Made by a program: the position numbers and the translations under genes. The notes beneath the pieces were generated by a model. It was not told the DNA's origin and made no database searches. It saw only the letters and a program-made list of their open reading frames with translations. 64,000 bases of DNA, from the NCBI RefSeq assembly GCF_000622405.1, contig NZ_JASF01000005.1:2356001-2420000 (forward strand). Reading direction: 5' to 3'. Positions 8,642-17,681 of this stretch are shown piece after piece; within the stretch, counting starts at the first letter, position 1, and each line of letters starts with the position of its first letter. The stretch comes from Sulfitobacter donghicola DSW-25 = KCTC 12864 = JCM 14565 (GTDB lineage: Bacteria; Pseudomonadota; Alphaproteobacteria; Rhodobacterales; Rhodobacteraceae).

Positions 8642-9535
8642 ATGGAACAAGTTTCTTTCCAAGAGCCAGCGCAGCCCGATCGGGTCGGTACATTTACCAT
8701 CGCACGTGCCCTTCCGAACCGAGCAGTGAATGCGGTCGGTCCGTTCTTGCTTCTCGATCATCTGCCCAGGCGCGAAATCGCAGCCGGTGCGTTGCCCGAG
8801 CCGGATGGCAGCTTTGCGCATCCCCACGCGGGCATTGTGACTTTCACATATGTCATGGAAGGCGCGATGACCCATTTCGACAGCCTCGGAAACCACAGCA
8901 CCGTCACGGCGGGAGGCGTGCAATGGATGAATGCGGGCAACGGCATTATCCATGACGAAATGCTCGCAACGCCCTTGCGCCGTGATGGCGGGGTGCTGCA
9001 TTCCTTTCAGTTCTGGATCAACTTGCCCGCGCCAAACAAGATCGCGCCTGCACAATACATGCCCGTCTCATCCTCGGAGTTGCCCGTTGCAATGCTCGCG
9101 GGGGGGCGCGGGGAGGTCAAAGTTCTGCTTGGCGGTTATGATGGGCAATCCTCGCCCATTCCCACATATGCACGCGAATTCATCTGGCACGTCAGGGTCG
9201 AGCCGCTTGCGACGGTCGATATCGCCTTGCACGCCGGTCTGCCTGTCGCGGGATACCTGCCGATGCAGGGGGGTATGGTCGGTGATGTAAGGATCGACGC
9301 GCATACCCTCATCGGATTAGACGCAGGGGGTGAGACGTTGGAGATAACCAACCCGACTGTTGAACCGCTCGATCTGCTGCTGTTTGGCGGTGAGGCGATC
9401 ACCGACCCCATCGCCATGCGCGGCCCGTTTGTCATGAACAGCGACGGCGAGCTGGCGCAAGCGTTCCGCGCGTATCGCGGCGGGAAATTCGGGCAGATTA
9501 CCTATCCCGCTGATCATGCCGCCCACAAATCTTAG
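8642..9535 (+). CDS. Pirin family protein
   Basis: The 297-residue bicupin shows the pirin metal site: HPHAG (His60, His62) and GNGIIHDE (His104, Glu106), with GGVQWMNAG between. The C-terminal half carries the second cupin and ends in the usual YRGGKFGQI segment. Pirins bind Fe or Ni; some are quercetinases and others redox sensors. The gene follows AGAAATCC upstream of the ATG and is 36 bp ahead of the flavoprotein gene. Cytosolic; the natural substrate is not evident. Confidence 0.92.
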   Translation: MEQVSFQEPAQPDRVGTFTIARALPNRAVNAVGPFLLLDHLPRREIAAGALPEPDGSFAHPHAGIVTFTYVMEGAMTHFDSLGNHSTVTAGGVQWMNAGNGIIHDEMLATPLRRDGGVLHSFQFWINLPAPNKIAPAQYMPVSSSELPVAMLAGGRGEVKVLLGGYDGQSSPIPTYAREFIWHVRVEPLATVDIALHAGLPVAGYLPMQGGMVGDVRIDAHTLIGLDAGGETLEITNPTVEPLDLLLFGGEAITDPIAMRGPFVMNSDGELAQAFRAYRGGKFGQITYPADHAAHKS

Positions 9536-9571
9536 AATAACGCCGCAAGCCCCCCAAGAAGGTTGAAAATC

Positions 9572-10660
9572 ATGTCACAGAAAATTGCCATTGTCGGCGG
9601 CGGGTACGTAGGCGCCGAGCTTGCGAAGTCTCTCGACGACACCGTGGAAGTCACATTGATCGAGCCGCGCAGTCACTTCGTACACGCGCCGGCCATGATC
9701 CGCGCCGTTGTCGACCCTTCGCTGCTGGATCGCGCTCTCATTCCCTATGATCGGCTGCTCACGAACGGCAGGGTCATCGCGTCCAAGGCAAAAGCCATAG
9801 ACGCGAAGGGGGTCACGTTGGAGGACGGTACTCGGGTAGAGGCGGATCAAATCGTTGTTGCCACCGGATCTGGCAACGCGGTGCCCTTCAAGCCTCAAGG
9901 CTCAGATATTGCGGACCTCAAGGCAGACAATCAGCGTATTCACCAGCAACTCAAAGCGGCGCAGAGTATCGGTATTGTCGGGGCGGGCGCGGTTGGCACC
10001 GAGCTTGCGGGTGAAATCGCCCATGCCATGCCCGACAAGCAGGTGACGCTGATCTCTAGCGACGACAGTTTGTTCCCGACGATGCCGTCTAAACTGGGCC
10101 GTTCGCTTGCTGCGAAACTGCGCAAGGCTGGCGTCACGCTCATTCTTGGCCAGATGGCGGAAAACCTGAAAAGCTTGACCAAGCCGTATACGGGCCCCCT
10201 GCAACTCGCCGATGGGTCACAACACGACTTCGACCTAATCTTTCCGGTTATCGGATCGCGTGCAAATTCCGAGCTGCTTGAAGCCCTTGCCGGTGTCGAG
10301 AAATCGACGGCGAACCGTATCAAGGTCGACCCGTGGATGCGCCCGTCTGCTTTGCCAAACGTGTTTGCGGCCGGTGATGTTGTGGATGCGGGCGACGCGA
10401 TGACCATCGTGGCCATCAGCCGCCAGCTGCCATGGCTCAAGGCGACGCTGACCGGGGTGGTAGAGGGTAAAACCGTCGAAGACATGAAGCCCTACAAGCC
10501 CTGGGGCAGTAAGGCGCTGATCCTTGTGCCGCTTGGTCCCAAGCAGGGGAATTCCTTCCTTGGGTTTTTCACCGCAGGGGACTTCCTGACCAGCAAGATG
10601 AAGGGCGCGGACCTATTTCTCCAAAAATACGCAAAGCTGCTGAACCAGTCTGAAAGCTGA
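9572..10660 (+). CDS. FAD/NAD(P)-dependent oxidoreductase, AIFM2/FSP1- or NDH-2-like
   Basis: Start ATG 9572 has AAGAAGG 9 nt upstream; the earlier TTG at 9563 overlaps that ribosome site. The 362-residue protein has IAIVGGGYVGAELAKSL for FAD, a second Rossmann motif IGIVGAGAVGTELAGEI for NAD(P)H and VFAAGDVVD near the end. The single-domain layout resembles apoptosis-inducing-factor-like or type II NADH dehydrogenases that reduce quinones. No membrane anchor is evident apart from an amphipathic C-terminus. Neighbouring pirin suggests quinone or electrophile handling. Confidence 0.82.
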   Translation: MSQKIAIVGGGYVGAELAKSLDDTVEVTLIEPRSHFVHAPAMIRAVVDPSLLDRALIPYDRLLTNGRVIASKAKAIDAKGVTLEDGTRVEADQIVVATGSGNAVPFKPQGSDIADLKADNQRIHQQLKAAQSIGIVGAGAVGTELAGEIAHAMPDKQVTLISSDDSLFPTMPSKLGRSLAAKLRKAGVTLILGQMAENLKSLTKPYTGPLQLADGSQHDFDLIFPVIGSRANSELLEALAGVEKSTANRIKVDPWMRPSALPNVFAAGDVVDAGDAMTIVAISRQLPWLKATLTGVVEGKTVEDMKPYKPWGSKALILVPLGPKQGNSFLGFFTAGDFLTSKMKGADLFLQKYAKLLNQSES

Positions 10661-10700
10661 TCAGCTCTCTACCTAACCAACTCTTCCAAAAGGAAAGACC

Positions 10701-11870
10701 ATGAAAATCTCCCGAAGATCCCTTTTGACTTCAACCGCGTTCGGAGCGGGCTTCCTGCTTGTGCCTGGCTTGCGCTCCATGGCCAGTGCCCAGACACCAA
10801 AATTCGTCATTGGCAATTACGAGGCTCCGGGCCTTTTTGATCAGGCCGCGCAGGAAGTTGTGACCGACCGCGACGACGCCTATCACAATGACGCAAACCC
10901 GCGCCATTACGAGTGGTGGTATTTTGACCTCTTCACCGATACCGGATTGAAGGCAGCGGTGATCCTGATGGACCGCCCGTTGATCATGCTGGATAATCCA
11001 AATCTGCCGCCCATGATGATGTTGAACGTCGAACTCCCCGACGGCACCAACCGCGATTTTCAGGTGCCGTTCCCAGGTGTGGAGTTCATCGCATCGAAAG
11101 AGCATTGCGACGTAAAACTAGGCAACAACTGGTGTAAAGGCCGCTATCCGACTTGGCAGCTTCACGCAGAGCACGAAGATGTGGTTGTGGACCTTGAACT
11201 TGTCGCGACTGTTGAGTCCTGGCGTGCAGGATCTGGTGCGATGTATTTCGATGAGGCGCTGACGGTGTTTAACGCACATGTCGTGCCTGCGCCGCGCGCC
11301 GCCGTTAATGGCACCATTCAAGTCGCTGGCGAAACGATCAAAATCGAGGATGGCAAGGGCTACCACGACCACAATTGGGGCAACGCCGGTATCGAAGGTG
11401 TTCTCAAAGCTTGGCACTGGGGCCGTGCGGAATGCGGAGATTTCACACTGAACTTCTCATATATTCAACACAACTCGGATTATGGGAATAAGGTCGTTTG
11501 CAAGTTCATGTTGGCAAAAGGCAGTGAAATCCTGCTCAGCACGGGTGAATTCGAGGATAGCTTCGTTGGTGAAATCCATGTCGGCCCGCAATCCGGCAAC
11601 GGCTGGCCTGACGGTTTCCTGATCGAAACGCCCTACAACGGTGACATCATCCGTATCGAGATTTCGGGCAATCACCTCTTGAGCGACGCGCGCCATTCCG
11701 AGCAGAAACCGAATGACGAAACCGCACAGCCTGGCTATCTCCGCCTTGGCGGCGATATCAAGATGACAGTGCCGCTTGCAAGCGGCATCGAGGTTGCAAC
11801 CGGCAGCATCATTCACGAAATGTCCTTCTCTGAAGCGATCCCCAAAGCGGAGGCAAACTGGCTTTTGTAG
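10701..11870 (+). CDS. Tat-exported AttH/CrtC-like (lipocalin-fold) protein
   Basis: The N-terminus (MKISRRSLLTSTAFGAGFLL) is a twin-arginine signal, with probable cleavage after ASAQ. The 389-residue product contains HYEWWYFDLF and GKGYHDHNWGN, hallmarks of the AttH/CrtC (hydroxyneurosporene-hydratase-like) double-lipocalin family. Export by Tat implies folding before transport and a periplasmic site. No carotenoid genes are nearby, so a hydratase or lipid-binding role on another terpenoid or lipid is as likely as carotenoid chemistry. It closes the pirin operon. Confidence 0.8.
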   Translation: MKISRRSLLTSTAFGAGFLLVPGLRSMASAQTPKFVIGNYEAPGLFDQAAQEVVTDRDDAYHNDANPRHYEWWYFDLFTDTGLKAAVILMDRPLIMLDNPNLPPMMMLNVELPDGTNRDFQVPFPGVEFIASKEHCDVKLGNNWCKGRYPTWQLHAEHEDVVVDLELVATVESWRAGSGAMYFDEALTVFNAHVVPAPRAAVNGTIQVAGETIKIEDGKGYHDHNWGNAGIEGVLKAWHWGRAECGDFTLNFSYIQHNSDYGNKVVCKFMLAKGSEILLSTGEFEDSFVGEIHVGPQSGNGWPDGFLIETPYNGDIIRIEISGNHLLSDARHSEQKPNDETAQPGYLRLGGDIKMTVPLASGIEVATGSIIHEMSFSEAIPKAEANWLL

Positions 11871-11882
11871 GGCCAATCTGCC

Positions 11883-11911
11883 CCCCCTTGTGAGCATTCG
11901 TCGCAAGGGGG
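11883..11911 (+). terminator. Strong hairpin after the AttH/CrtC-like gene
   Basis: An 11-bp stem (CCCCCTTGTGA with TCGCAAGGGGG, one wobble) encloses a 7-nt loop just after the stop. It lacks a T tail but lies where the pirin operon should end. Confidence 0.55.
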
Positions 11912-12247
11912 CGGTACCGGATGTCTGGATTGAAGCTTTGGAAGAATGAACATTTCGGCGCGAGGTGTGGAACGGTTGGTTTGGCGATTTGTTCATTGCA
12001 CAATGCACAACTGCGCCAACAGCAGCTTCGGGCCGTTCCTCCTTAGGCCAAGGTCGGTTTTGAGCACATCACTGATATTAGAATAAGGGGCAGCATTTGG
12101 GTTTTGATGGGCATATGTCGCACACGTCTTTTCTGCCGGATACTTGCGACGGCCTGCTCTTGGCTGCTTGTTGCGTGGATCGGGGTGGTTTTGTCTAGTG
12201 CGGTTCAGGTGTTTGCCTTCTGGGCTGGTATAGCTATCGTTGCCAGC
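11912..12247. other. Intergenic region with one doubtful small frame
   Basis: A 67-codon plus-strand frame starting at 12104 encodes a hydrophobic stretch (WLLVAWIGVVLSSAVQVFAF). It overlaps the end of the opposite membrane-protein gene by 60 bp and lacks a clear ribosome site, so I do not call it. Nothing else stands out. Confidence 0.45.
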
Positions 12248-12796
12248 CTACTGTCGAACGTCCACTTCAGAGAAACGTGCCCAGTTAAACCCCACCAAAA
12301 GCGTTAGTAGCACTGCTAAGGTTGTTAGGGCGGATTTAAGAACTGTGGCTGTGCTGGCGGCATAAACCAATGGAACGGAAACCTCTGGCCAGTTCCAAAT
12401 CATGGCCGCGATACCAAGGTTTTCGATATAATCAAACAAAGCACTACCAACCGAAAAGGCGATGCCAAAGCGGGCAAGTTTTCTGTTTCCCATGCGTTGC
12501 CCAAACCAGCAGATCGTAGCGATCAAAGTCACTGCAAGCATGGCTGGATAAACTGTATCCAAAGCGATCTGGTGACTTAGGTAATACGCGCGCCCTTCCA
12601 TTCCTAACGCTTCAAGAAGCGCTGCCCCCTCTGTGGGGTCATAGCCGAGAGGGCGCATGTCAAAGGGAACATGCCCTGAGACCGTTTCGATATGGGCGAG
12701 TGTGATCTTAATCATCAACAAATAGATTGATGCAGCGATCAGCCCTGAGCCAACCGCAATTTTTCCAATATGCTTGGACAAATTTATATTCGTCAT
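12248..12796 (-). CDS. Four-helix integral membrane protein, function unknown
   Basis: The 182-residue product starts at ATG 12796, which has AAGGAG 8 nt upstream; a longer frame begins beyond that site and is not used. It has about four hydrophobic helices: IAVGSGLIAASIYLLMI, the MLAVTLIATICW region, a central FSVGSALFDYIENLGIA segment and a C-terminal LTTLAVLLTLLVGF. I do not recognise the family. It is divergent from a Crp-like regulator across 78 bp that contain a perfect palindrome, so the regulator may control it. Confidence 0.75.
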   Translation of the reverse strand: MTNINLSKHIGKIAVGSGLIAASIYLLMIKITLAHIETVSGHVPFDMRPLGYDPTEGAALLEALGMEGRAYYLSHQIALDTVYPAMLAVTLIATICWFGQRMGNRKLARFGIAFSVGSALFDYIENLGIAAMIWNWPEVSVPLVYAASTATVLKSALTTLAVLLTLLVGFNWARFSEVDVRQ

Positions 12797-12849
12797 TTTG
12801 TAAACTCCTTGATCTGTGCCACACATGCCCTCAAGGGAAGTCACCCGCA

Positions 12850-12863
12850 TTATCAATTGATAA
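12850..12863. promoter_or_regulatory. 14-bp perfect palindrome between divergent genes
   Basis: TTATCAATTGATAA is self-complementary and sits 12 bp before the ATG of the Crp-like regulator. It contains ATCAA and TTGAT, the half-sites found in FNR/Crp boxes, but abutting instead of separated. It is a candidate operator for autoregulation and for the divergent membrane-protein gene. Confidence 0.5.
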
Positions 12864-12874
12864 GGCACGCCAAA

Positions 12875-13447
12875 ATGGATCTACGGACATTTCTGATGCA
12901 GTCACCTTACCTGTCAGACATGGGGTGCGCCGACGATTTCGCATCCGATTGGAAACGATCACGTGTGAACAAGGGCGTGCACCTGACGCGGCAGGAACAA
13001 CCTGAAACAGGCGAATTTGTTCTTTTGGAAGGGTGCATGGTGAGCAGCATTTGTGACCAAGATGGCAAAGAAGTTAGCGTCGGATTGTATGTAGCTCCCT
13101 GCGTTATCACGCCAAATATCGCTCGAACGCGCGACGGTGTGTCACTCGTGTCCATTGCAGCAACGTCCGATTCCCAGCTTGCAATGATCGACAGTGATCA
13201 GCTTTCAGATCGAATGATTTCATCCGAACCCATCCGAAATTGGGCCAACGGAGTCTTGCGGGACGCGCTAAGCCAGAAAGCAGATCGAGAATGGTGCCTC
13301 GCCGCTCTTAAAGGAGCGGAGCGGCTCACTTGGTTTCGCCAAGCATTCCCAGGCTATGAAGGCATCTTTGCCCATACGTTGATAGCATCCTTTTTGGGGA
13401 TCACACCAGTCACAATGAGCCGTTTACGCGGCGGCGGCAAACACTAA
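12875..13447 (+). CDS. Crp/Fnr-family transcriptional regulator
   Basis: The 190-residue product uses ATG 12875; an upstream in-frame extension would overlap the divergent gene. It has an N-terminal cNMP-like beta roll (GVHLTRQEQPETGEFVLLEG) and a short C-terminal HTH ending IASFLGITPVTMSRLRGG. The Fnr-type N-terminal cysteine cluster is absent, so an oxygen-sensing [4Fe-4S] cluster is not expected. Small members of this type often act locally on an adjacent gene, here probably the divergent membrane protein. Confidence 0.75.
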   Translation: MDLRTFLMQSPYLSDMGCADDFASDWKRSRVNKGVHLTRQEQPETGEFVLLEGCMVSSICDQDGKEVSVGLYVAPCVITPNIARTRDGVSLVSIAATSDSQLAMIDSDQLSDRMISSEPIRNWANGVLRDALSQKADREWCLAALKGAERLTWFRQAFPGYEGIFAHTLIASFLGITPVTMSRLRGGGKH

Positions 13448-13828
13448 CAGGCAGCAGCCGTTCGTACGCTATGCAGTATCCGACAAAGGGGGCTCACACC
13501 CGCCGTTAGCCGCATTGCCGCGATCCTGCCAAACGACCTCAGACTGGCTAACTTGACGGCCCGTTGCGGACGTTCGTGTGAAACGCGTCTAAGGTCGGCT
13601 CTCAGCCCAAAGCGGACAAGGCCAAACGACAGCTTGGGCGGATTGCGTACCTTCGCTGCGCCCGCAATCGAAACTGAGCAATTTCACGAAAACGGACGCT
13701 CTGGGCTGCGACCCAGCTTTTTCGACGTGCAATCGCGGCGAAAGTCGCCAAAGAGCCCAGAGTGCCGGTTTGACTAAGCGCTTGCCTTAGTCCAAATTTG
13801 CGGCAGATCAATACAAAGGGAGTTGGGA
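13448..13828. other. Intergenic region, probably decayed sequence
   Basis: No frame here has family resemblance; a 74-codon frame at 13553-13777 is Arg/Ser-rich and looks random. AAAGGGAG at 13815-13822 is the ribosome site of the next gene. Confidence 0.5.
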
Positions 13829-14266
13829 TTGTCTGATAAGAAACCCGATCAATTGGATGAGAAGATTGATCGCTTCGCCGAGAAGCACAAGTTGTGGCTT
13901 GTTATTCCGTTGGTGATTTTCGGCCTGATGGCACTCAAGAATCCAAGCGTTGGAATTGGTTTACAACTATTTTTCGTTTGGTTCTTTGTTTGGACCATCG
14001 GCAAAGTACTGAATGCTTTTAGTAGGTTGTTGCCAAAGTCGCTAACTCAATATCAACAAAAAGCAATTGATGAAGCAGCGGGCGCAACACTATTCTTTGG
14101 CGGCTGTGCCATTATCGGAATTGTCTTACGCAACGACAATTTTGTATCGGATTGGTTAGAAGAGAAGATGCCGGGCGGGATGAGCCTTGGGTTTATTGAC
14201 CCAGTTTTTGCATCAGTCGTTCTTCTATGCATTTGGGTTTACACAGGATACCGCGTCAGCCGCTGA
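13829..14266 (+). CDS. Small membrane protein, function unknown
   Basis: TTG 13829 is chosen because AAAGGGAG ends 6 nt upstream; a second TTG at 13823 is too close to that site. The 145-residue product has a charged N-terminus (SDKKPDQLDEKIDRFAEKHK) and about four hydrophobic segments, among them LWLVIPLVIFGLMAL and ASVVLLCIWVYTGY. It is more AT-rich than the neighbouring genes. No family is recognised and it has no operon partner. Confidence 0.6.
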   Translation: MSDKKPDQLDEKIDRFAEKHKLWLVIPLVIFGLMALKNPSVGIGLQLFFVWFFVWTIGKVLNAFSRLLPKSLTQYQQKAIDEAAGATLFFGGCAIIGIVLRNDNFVSDWLEEKMPGGMSLGFIDPVFASVVLLCIWVYTGYRVSR

Positions 14267-14667
14267 GGTGAAATTCTTCTACGGCAGCTAAGTCCGCGTA
14301 ACAGACCTCAATACCTCAATAATGCTGCATCAACGTATCAACGTCTGCTTCAGGGAAGCTGCGTCGCAGCGTGCGGGGCCAACTCGAGCAGTATTTTTTG
14401 GCCGTTCGCGTGACTTTGCAAATCCCGCATTCTGCGCATAGCTGACCTTGGTGCAGACCGCAGCGAATGTCCGCTGGCCCTGATGGTTTCCGCCAAGCAG
14501 CTCCCATTTCCATGTCGAGCAGCGGGCGTTCTGGGCAAATTTCGGGCTGTCTTGTTTTTGGGGCTGGCAAAGTTCCATCACTTCGTTGAAGAGTTAAATC
14601 GTTCTCGCTTTGTAGGGCTCATTCTGGGTCCGCAAGGCATTAGCGCTCTACTTCTGCCTGCTTGCGG
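14267..14667. other. Intergenic region next to integrase remnant
   Basis: Several overlapping minus-strand frames of 60-84 codons exist without family resemblance. A Cys/Arg-rich frame at 14316-14570 is the most regular but is not convincing. The stretch lies between an orphan membrane-protein gene and an integrase remnant and is probably junk left by an old insertion. Confidence 0.45.
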
Positions 14668-15060
14668 TCAGCCCAAATCTACCACAGAATTAGAGATGTT
14701 CCTGCCGAGCAGAAAACAAGCCCAAGCTTCCATCATCGCTCGTCGGCATTCCAGCATGTCGCTTCGCTGGTAGGCCTGCTCTACGTCTGAACCAATAAAG
14801 TGCGCCAGTGAGATTTCTGCCATATCACGAGGGAAACCTTGTTCCGCTGCCCACTGGCGAAAGGTAGAGCGTAGTCCGTGGGGCACTGCCGCGCGTTTGC
14901 TGCGTGGATCCCAAAAACCTGCGCGGCCTGACTTTATTTCGCTGTTCTGCATCCGGGGCATAACAGCGGAGATGCTCATATCTGAAAGCATCCCGCCACG
15001 CGGTGCGAAAAACACATAAGGGCTATCCGTCATTCGGGGCAGGGCGCGCAAGATAGCCAT
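14668..15060 (-). pseudogene. Tyrosine integrase, C-terminal catalytic fragment
   Basis: The 130-residue frame carries the second half of a P4-type integrase catalytic domain: HGLRSTFRQWAAEQGFPRDM (the HxLR box), then AHFIGSDVEQAYQRSDML with the nucleophilic Tyr, and RRAMMEAWA. The first conserved Arg and the arm-binding and core-binding domains are missing. In-frame codons continue a little upstream (NRVPLTPQA) without a start. It is not the missing part of the stump near 2.8 kb by position or strand, so it marks a second dead element or a rearranged one. Confidence 0.8.
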
Positions 15061-15112
15061 GGCCTGCGGTGTGAGGGGTACGCGGTTTAGAACGCGACAT
15101 TTCCGATCTTGG

Positions 15113-15140
15113 CATGCTGCGTTTGAAATAACGCAGCATG
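15113..15140 (-). terminator. Perfect 11-bp hairpin after ridA-like gene
   Basis: CATGCTGCGTT pairs with AACGCAGCATG around the 6-nt loop TGAAAT. It begins 9 nt beyond the stop of the leftward RidA gene, the right place for the end of the four-gene leftward purine operon. No T-run follows. Confidence 0.55.
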
Positions 15141-15148
15141 CGGGCGCA

Positions 15149-15493
15149 TCATTCGTCGTAGGCGGCGTCTACGATGATTTCTACTTTCAGCGCGGCACGG
15201 GCCAGTTTTGCCTCGCCGCACGCGCGGGCGGGGGCAAAGCCTTCGGGGACCCAGTCGTTCCAGATCTCGTTTAAACCAGCAAAGTCGCTCATATCAGCTA
15301 GCCAGATCGTGGCGCGCAGCATCTTTTCGCGGGACGACCCCGCCTGAGTAAGCAGCGCGTCGACACGGCGCAGGCATTCGACGGTTTGCTCTTGGATTGT
15401 GTCACCCTCGCCAACCTGACCACACAGATAGGCAACGCCACGGTGTTTGACGATTTTTGAGGTGCGGGCAGAGGTTTCGATACGTTCGATCAT
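15149..15493 (-). CDS. RidA-family (YjgF/UK114) protein
   Basis: The 114-residue product starts at ATG 15493 with AAGG upstream; a longer frame would overlap the preceding gene. It reads MIERIETSARTSKIVKHRGV and has the Rid C-terminal motif GFAPARACGEAKLARAALKVEI, where the conserved Arg (PARA) binds the carboxylate of the enamine/imine substrate. RidA-like proteins hydrolyse reactive imines or carbamates. It is the last gene of the uraH-puuD-phyH row, so it may act on a nitrogenous intermediate of purine breakdown. Confidence 0.85.
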   Translation of the reverse strand: MIERIETSARTSKIVKHRGVAYLCGQVGEGDTIQEQTVECLRRVDALLTQAGSSREKMLRATIWLADMSDFAGLNEIWNDWVPEGFAPARACGEAKLARAALKVEIIVDAAYDE

Positions 15494-15533
15494 TGGGTGC
15501 CTTTCAAGCAGTGTTATGGGGGAGTATGGGGCG

Positions 15534-16337
15534 TTAATCGGCAGAGCCAATCAGCATCGGAAACCAGTCACGCCGCAGGCGCTGGCCTGCTTGCATCTCA
15601 TGGCCGGGAAAGGGCGGTGAGGTCGGGCCAGGGCGTTCGACATAGCGCGCGTCATCGCCAACAAGGCGCAGCGAGAATGCGCGCCTGCGTGAGGTGCTAT
15701 CGTTCCCGCGGGCGCCGTGAAGTGTCATATAGTTAAAGGCAACCGCGTCTCCCGGCTCCATCTCCCATTCAAGGATTTTCATGCCCTCGGCATCGGGGTC
15801 AGGTACTTGCATGTAGTCTTCTTCATTGGGGTAAAAACTGGTCTCGGCCAGCCAGCGGGTGGGCAGGATCGGCTTTTCCCACAGGTGCGATCCGGCAACG
15901 CAGCGCAAAGAGGCCGTTGTGACGGGGTCAAGCGGGGACCAGAAGCTGACGGTTTGCTGGCCCTCAACAAAGTAATATGGCCCATCTTGATGCCATGGTG
16001 TGGGTTTGGAGGTGCCGGGTTCTTTTACCAAAACATGATCGTGGAACATCTGAACGGTTTCAGAGCCCATCAGCTCGGCCGCCACGGCAGCGGCTGGGGA
16101 TGATTGGATCGCCTCTGCAAACTCGGGAATGCGGGTCCAGTTGCAATAGTCGTCGAAAAAACGTCCGTTTTCACCCTCTTTGAGGTTTTCAGCGGCATAA
16201 GGGCCGGGCTCAGCCATGTTGCGCTCAACACCCGCGCGCAGTTGCTCTACTTGGTCCTTGAACAGCCCTTTGACCAGCACGGTGCCGTCACGCTGGTAGG
16301 TTTCGATATCTTGTTGGGTCAGGAGTGGGTGAGGCAT
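15534..16337 (-). CDS. Phytanoyl-CoA dioxygenase (PhyH)-family Fe(II)/2-oxoglutarate oxygenase
   Basis: With ATG 16337 (AGGA upstream) the product has 267 residues. The iron triad is visible as HQD (His116, Asp118) and a distal His in NYMTLHGARGN, with a downstream Arg-rich segment SRRRAFSLRL for 2-oxoglutarate. It lies between puuD and ridA, 71 and 40 bp away, on the same strand. That position suggests it hydroxylates a purine- or urate-related or quaternary-amine substrate. The family includes ectoine and many natural-product hydroxylases, so the substrate stays open. Confidence 0.85.
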   Translation of the reverse strand: MPHPLLTQQDIETYQRDGTVLVKGLFKDQVEQLRAGVERNMAEPGPYAAENLKEGENGRFFDDYCNWTRIPEFAEAIQSSPAAAVAAELMGSETVQMFHDHVLVKEPGTSKPTPWHQDGPYYFVEGQQTVSFWSPLDPVTTASLRCVAGSHLWEKPILPTRWLAETSFYPNEEDYMQVPDPDAEGMKILEWEMEPGDAVAFNYMTLHGARGNDSTSRRRAFSLRLVGDDARYVERPGPTSPPFPGHEMQAGQRLRRDWFPMLIGSAD

Positions 16338-16408
16338 TTTGTATCCTGTCAAAGAGTTGTTTTCGCCAAGCTAGGGCGAGGGTTTGAAACGACAAGCTGC
16401 GATTGGGT

Positions 16409-17644
16409 TCAATCGCTTTTTGCATTACGCACCCAAGCAACAATGGTGTCACGGTTTTCAGCACTCATGGTCGCAATGGCGTTTGGTGGCGGCATTGCGG
16501 TGCTCACGCCTGCGTGCAGGAATATCTGCTCTGCATATCGGGCGACATCACTAGGGGTTTCCAGAACAACGCCTTTGGGGGCCCATCTGATGCCGTCCCA
16601 TGCGGGCTCGCGTGCATGGCACATTGAACAATTGCCCAGAACCACATCATAAGCTTCCTCAAACCCCTGTGCCGAGGCATATTGCTGCTCAAAGGGGGTA
16701 AGGTCGCGGGCCATTGCTTCTTCATAGGTGTCAGTGCCGCGCGCGGTGGAAAGCCATGCGATGAGGATCATCAGGATCGCCGTTGCCGCCCATGTCCAAT
16801 GCGGCCCTGTGCCTGTGGCGTGCATGGTGTTGAAATAATGCCGAATAGTGACGCCCGTCAGAAAGATCAGGCTGGCGATGATCCAGCTATACTCGGTCGC
16901 AAAGGCCAGCGGGTAATGGTTGGACAGCATCAAAAAGACGACAGGCAGGGTGAGGTAGTTGTTGTGGGTTGATCGCAGCTTGGCGATTTTGCCGTATTTC
17001 GCATCGGGTTTACGGCCCGCTTTGAGGTCCGCAACAACGATCCGCTGGTTTGGCATGATCTGAAAGAACACATTGCCCGTCATGATCGAAGCGGTGAAAG
17101 CCCCCAGATGCAGCAATGCGGCGCGGCCTGTGAAGATTTGATTATACCCCCATGCCATCGCCACCAAAAGGGCAAAGAGAAGCAACATCAATAGGGTAGA
17201 GTGCTCTCCTAATTTGGATTTACACATGAAATCATAGGCGATCCAGCCAATGGTGAGCGAGCCACCAGAGATCAGGATCCCTTGGAACAGGCTTAGCTCG
17301 GCCTTGTTGGGGTCCAGCAAAAACAGCTCGCCGCCGACCCAATAGACGATCATCAAAAGGGCCGCGCCTGAAACCCACGTGATATAGCTTTGCCATTTAT
17401 GCCAGATCAGGTGCTCGGGCATATTGTCGGGGGCGACCAGATATTTCTGGATGTGGTAAAAGCCGCCGCCATGCACCTGCCATTCTTCGCCAAAAACGCC
17501 GTTTGGCATATCGGGCGCTTTGCGCAGGCCAAGGTCCAGCGCGATGAAAAAGAAGGACGCGCCAATCCATGCCATTGCTGTCACGACATGCAGCCAGCGC
17601 ACGCAAAAGGCGATCCAGTCCCAGATGATTGCAAGATCGTACAT
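16409..17644 (-). CDS. puuD: Urate hydroxylase PuuD, membrane-bound with cytochrome c domain
   Basis: The 411-residue protein has an N-terminal multi-helix membrane domain starting WDWIAFCVRWLHVVTAMAWIG, with conserved HGGGFYHIQKY and SNHYPLAF segments, then a C-terminal cytochrome c domain with CSMCH near residue 340 and a Met ligand region (STAMPPPN). PuuD oxidises urate to 5-hydroxyisourate and passes electrons to the respiratory chain through its heme c, avoiding hydrogen peroxide. It lies 37 bp after uraH, which acts next in the pathway. Confidence 0.95.
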   Translation of the reverse strand: MYDLAIIWDWIAFCVRWLHVVTAMAWIGASFFFIALDLGLRKAPDMPNGVFGEEWQVHGGGFYHIQKYLVAPDNMPEHLIWHKWQSYITWVSGAALLMIVYWVGGELFLLDPNKAELSLFQGILISGGSLTIGWIAYDFMCKSKLGEHSTLLMLLLFALLVAMAWGYNQIFTGRAALLHLGAFTASIMTGNVFFQIMPNQRIVVADLKAGRKPDAKYGKIAKLRSTHNNYLTLPVVFLMLSNHYPLAFATEYSWIIASLIFLTGVTIRHYFNTMHATGTGPHWTWAATAILMILIAWLSTARGTDTYEEAMARDLTPFEQQYASAQGFEEAYDVVLGNCSMCHAREPAWDGIRWAPKGVVLETPSDVARYAEQIFLHAGVSTAMPPPNAIATMSAENRDTIVAWVRNAKSD

Positions 17645-17681
17645 GGTTTACTCCGGAAACGGGGATTTAGGGCAAGGTGGT

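Noticed and set aside
12104..12307. A 67-codon hydrophobic frame
   Set aside because: Overlap with the opposite gene and no ribosome site; kept only as a note.
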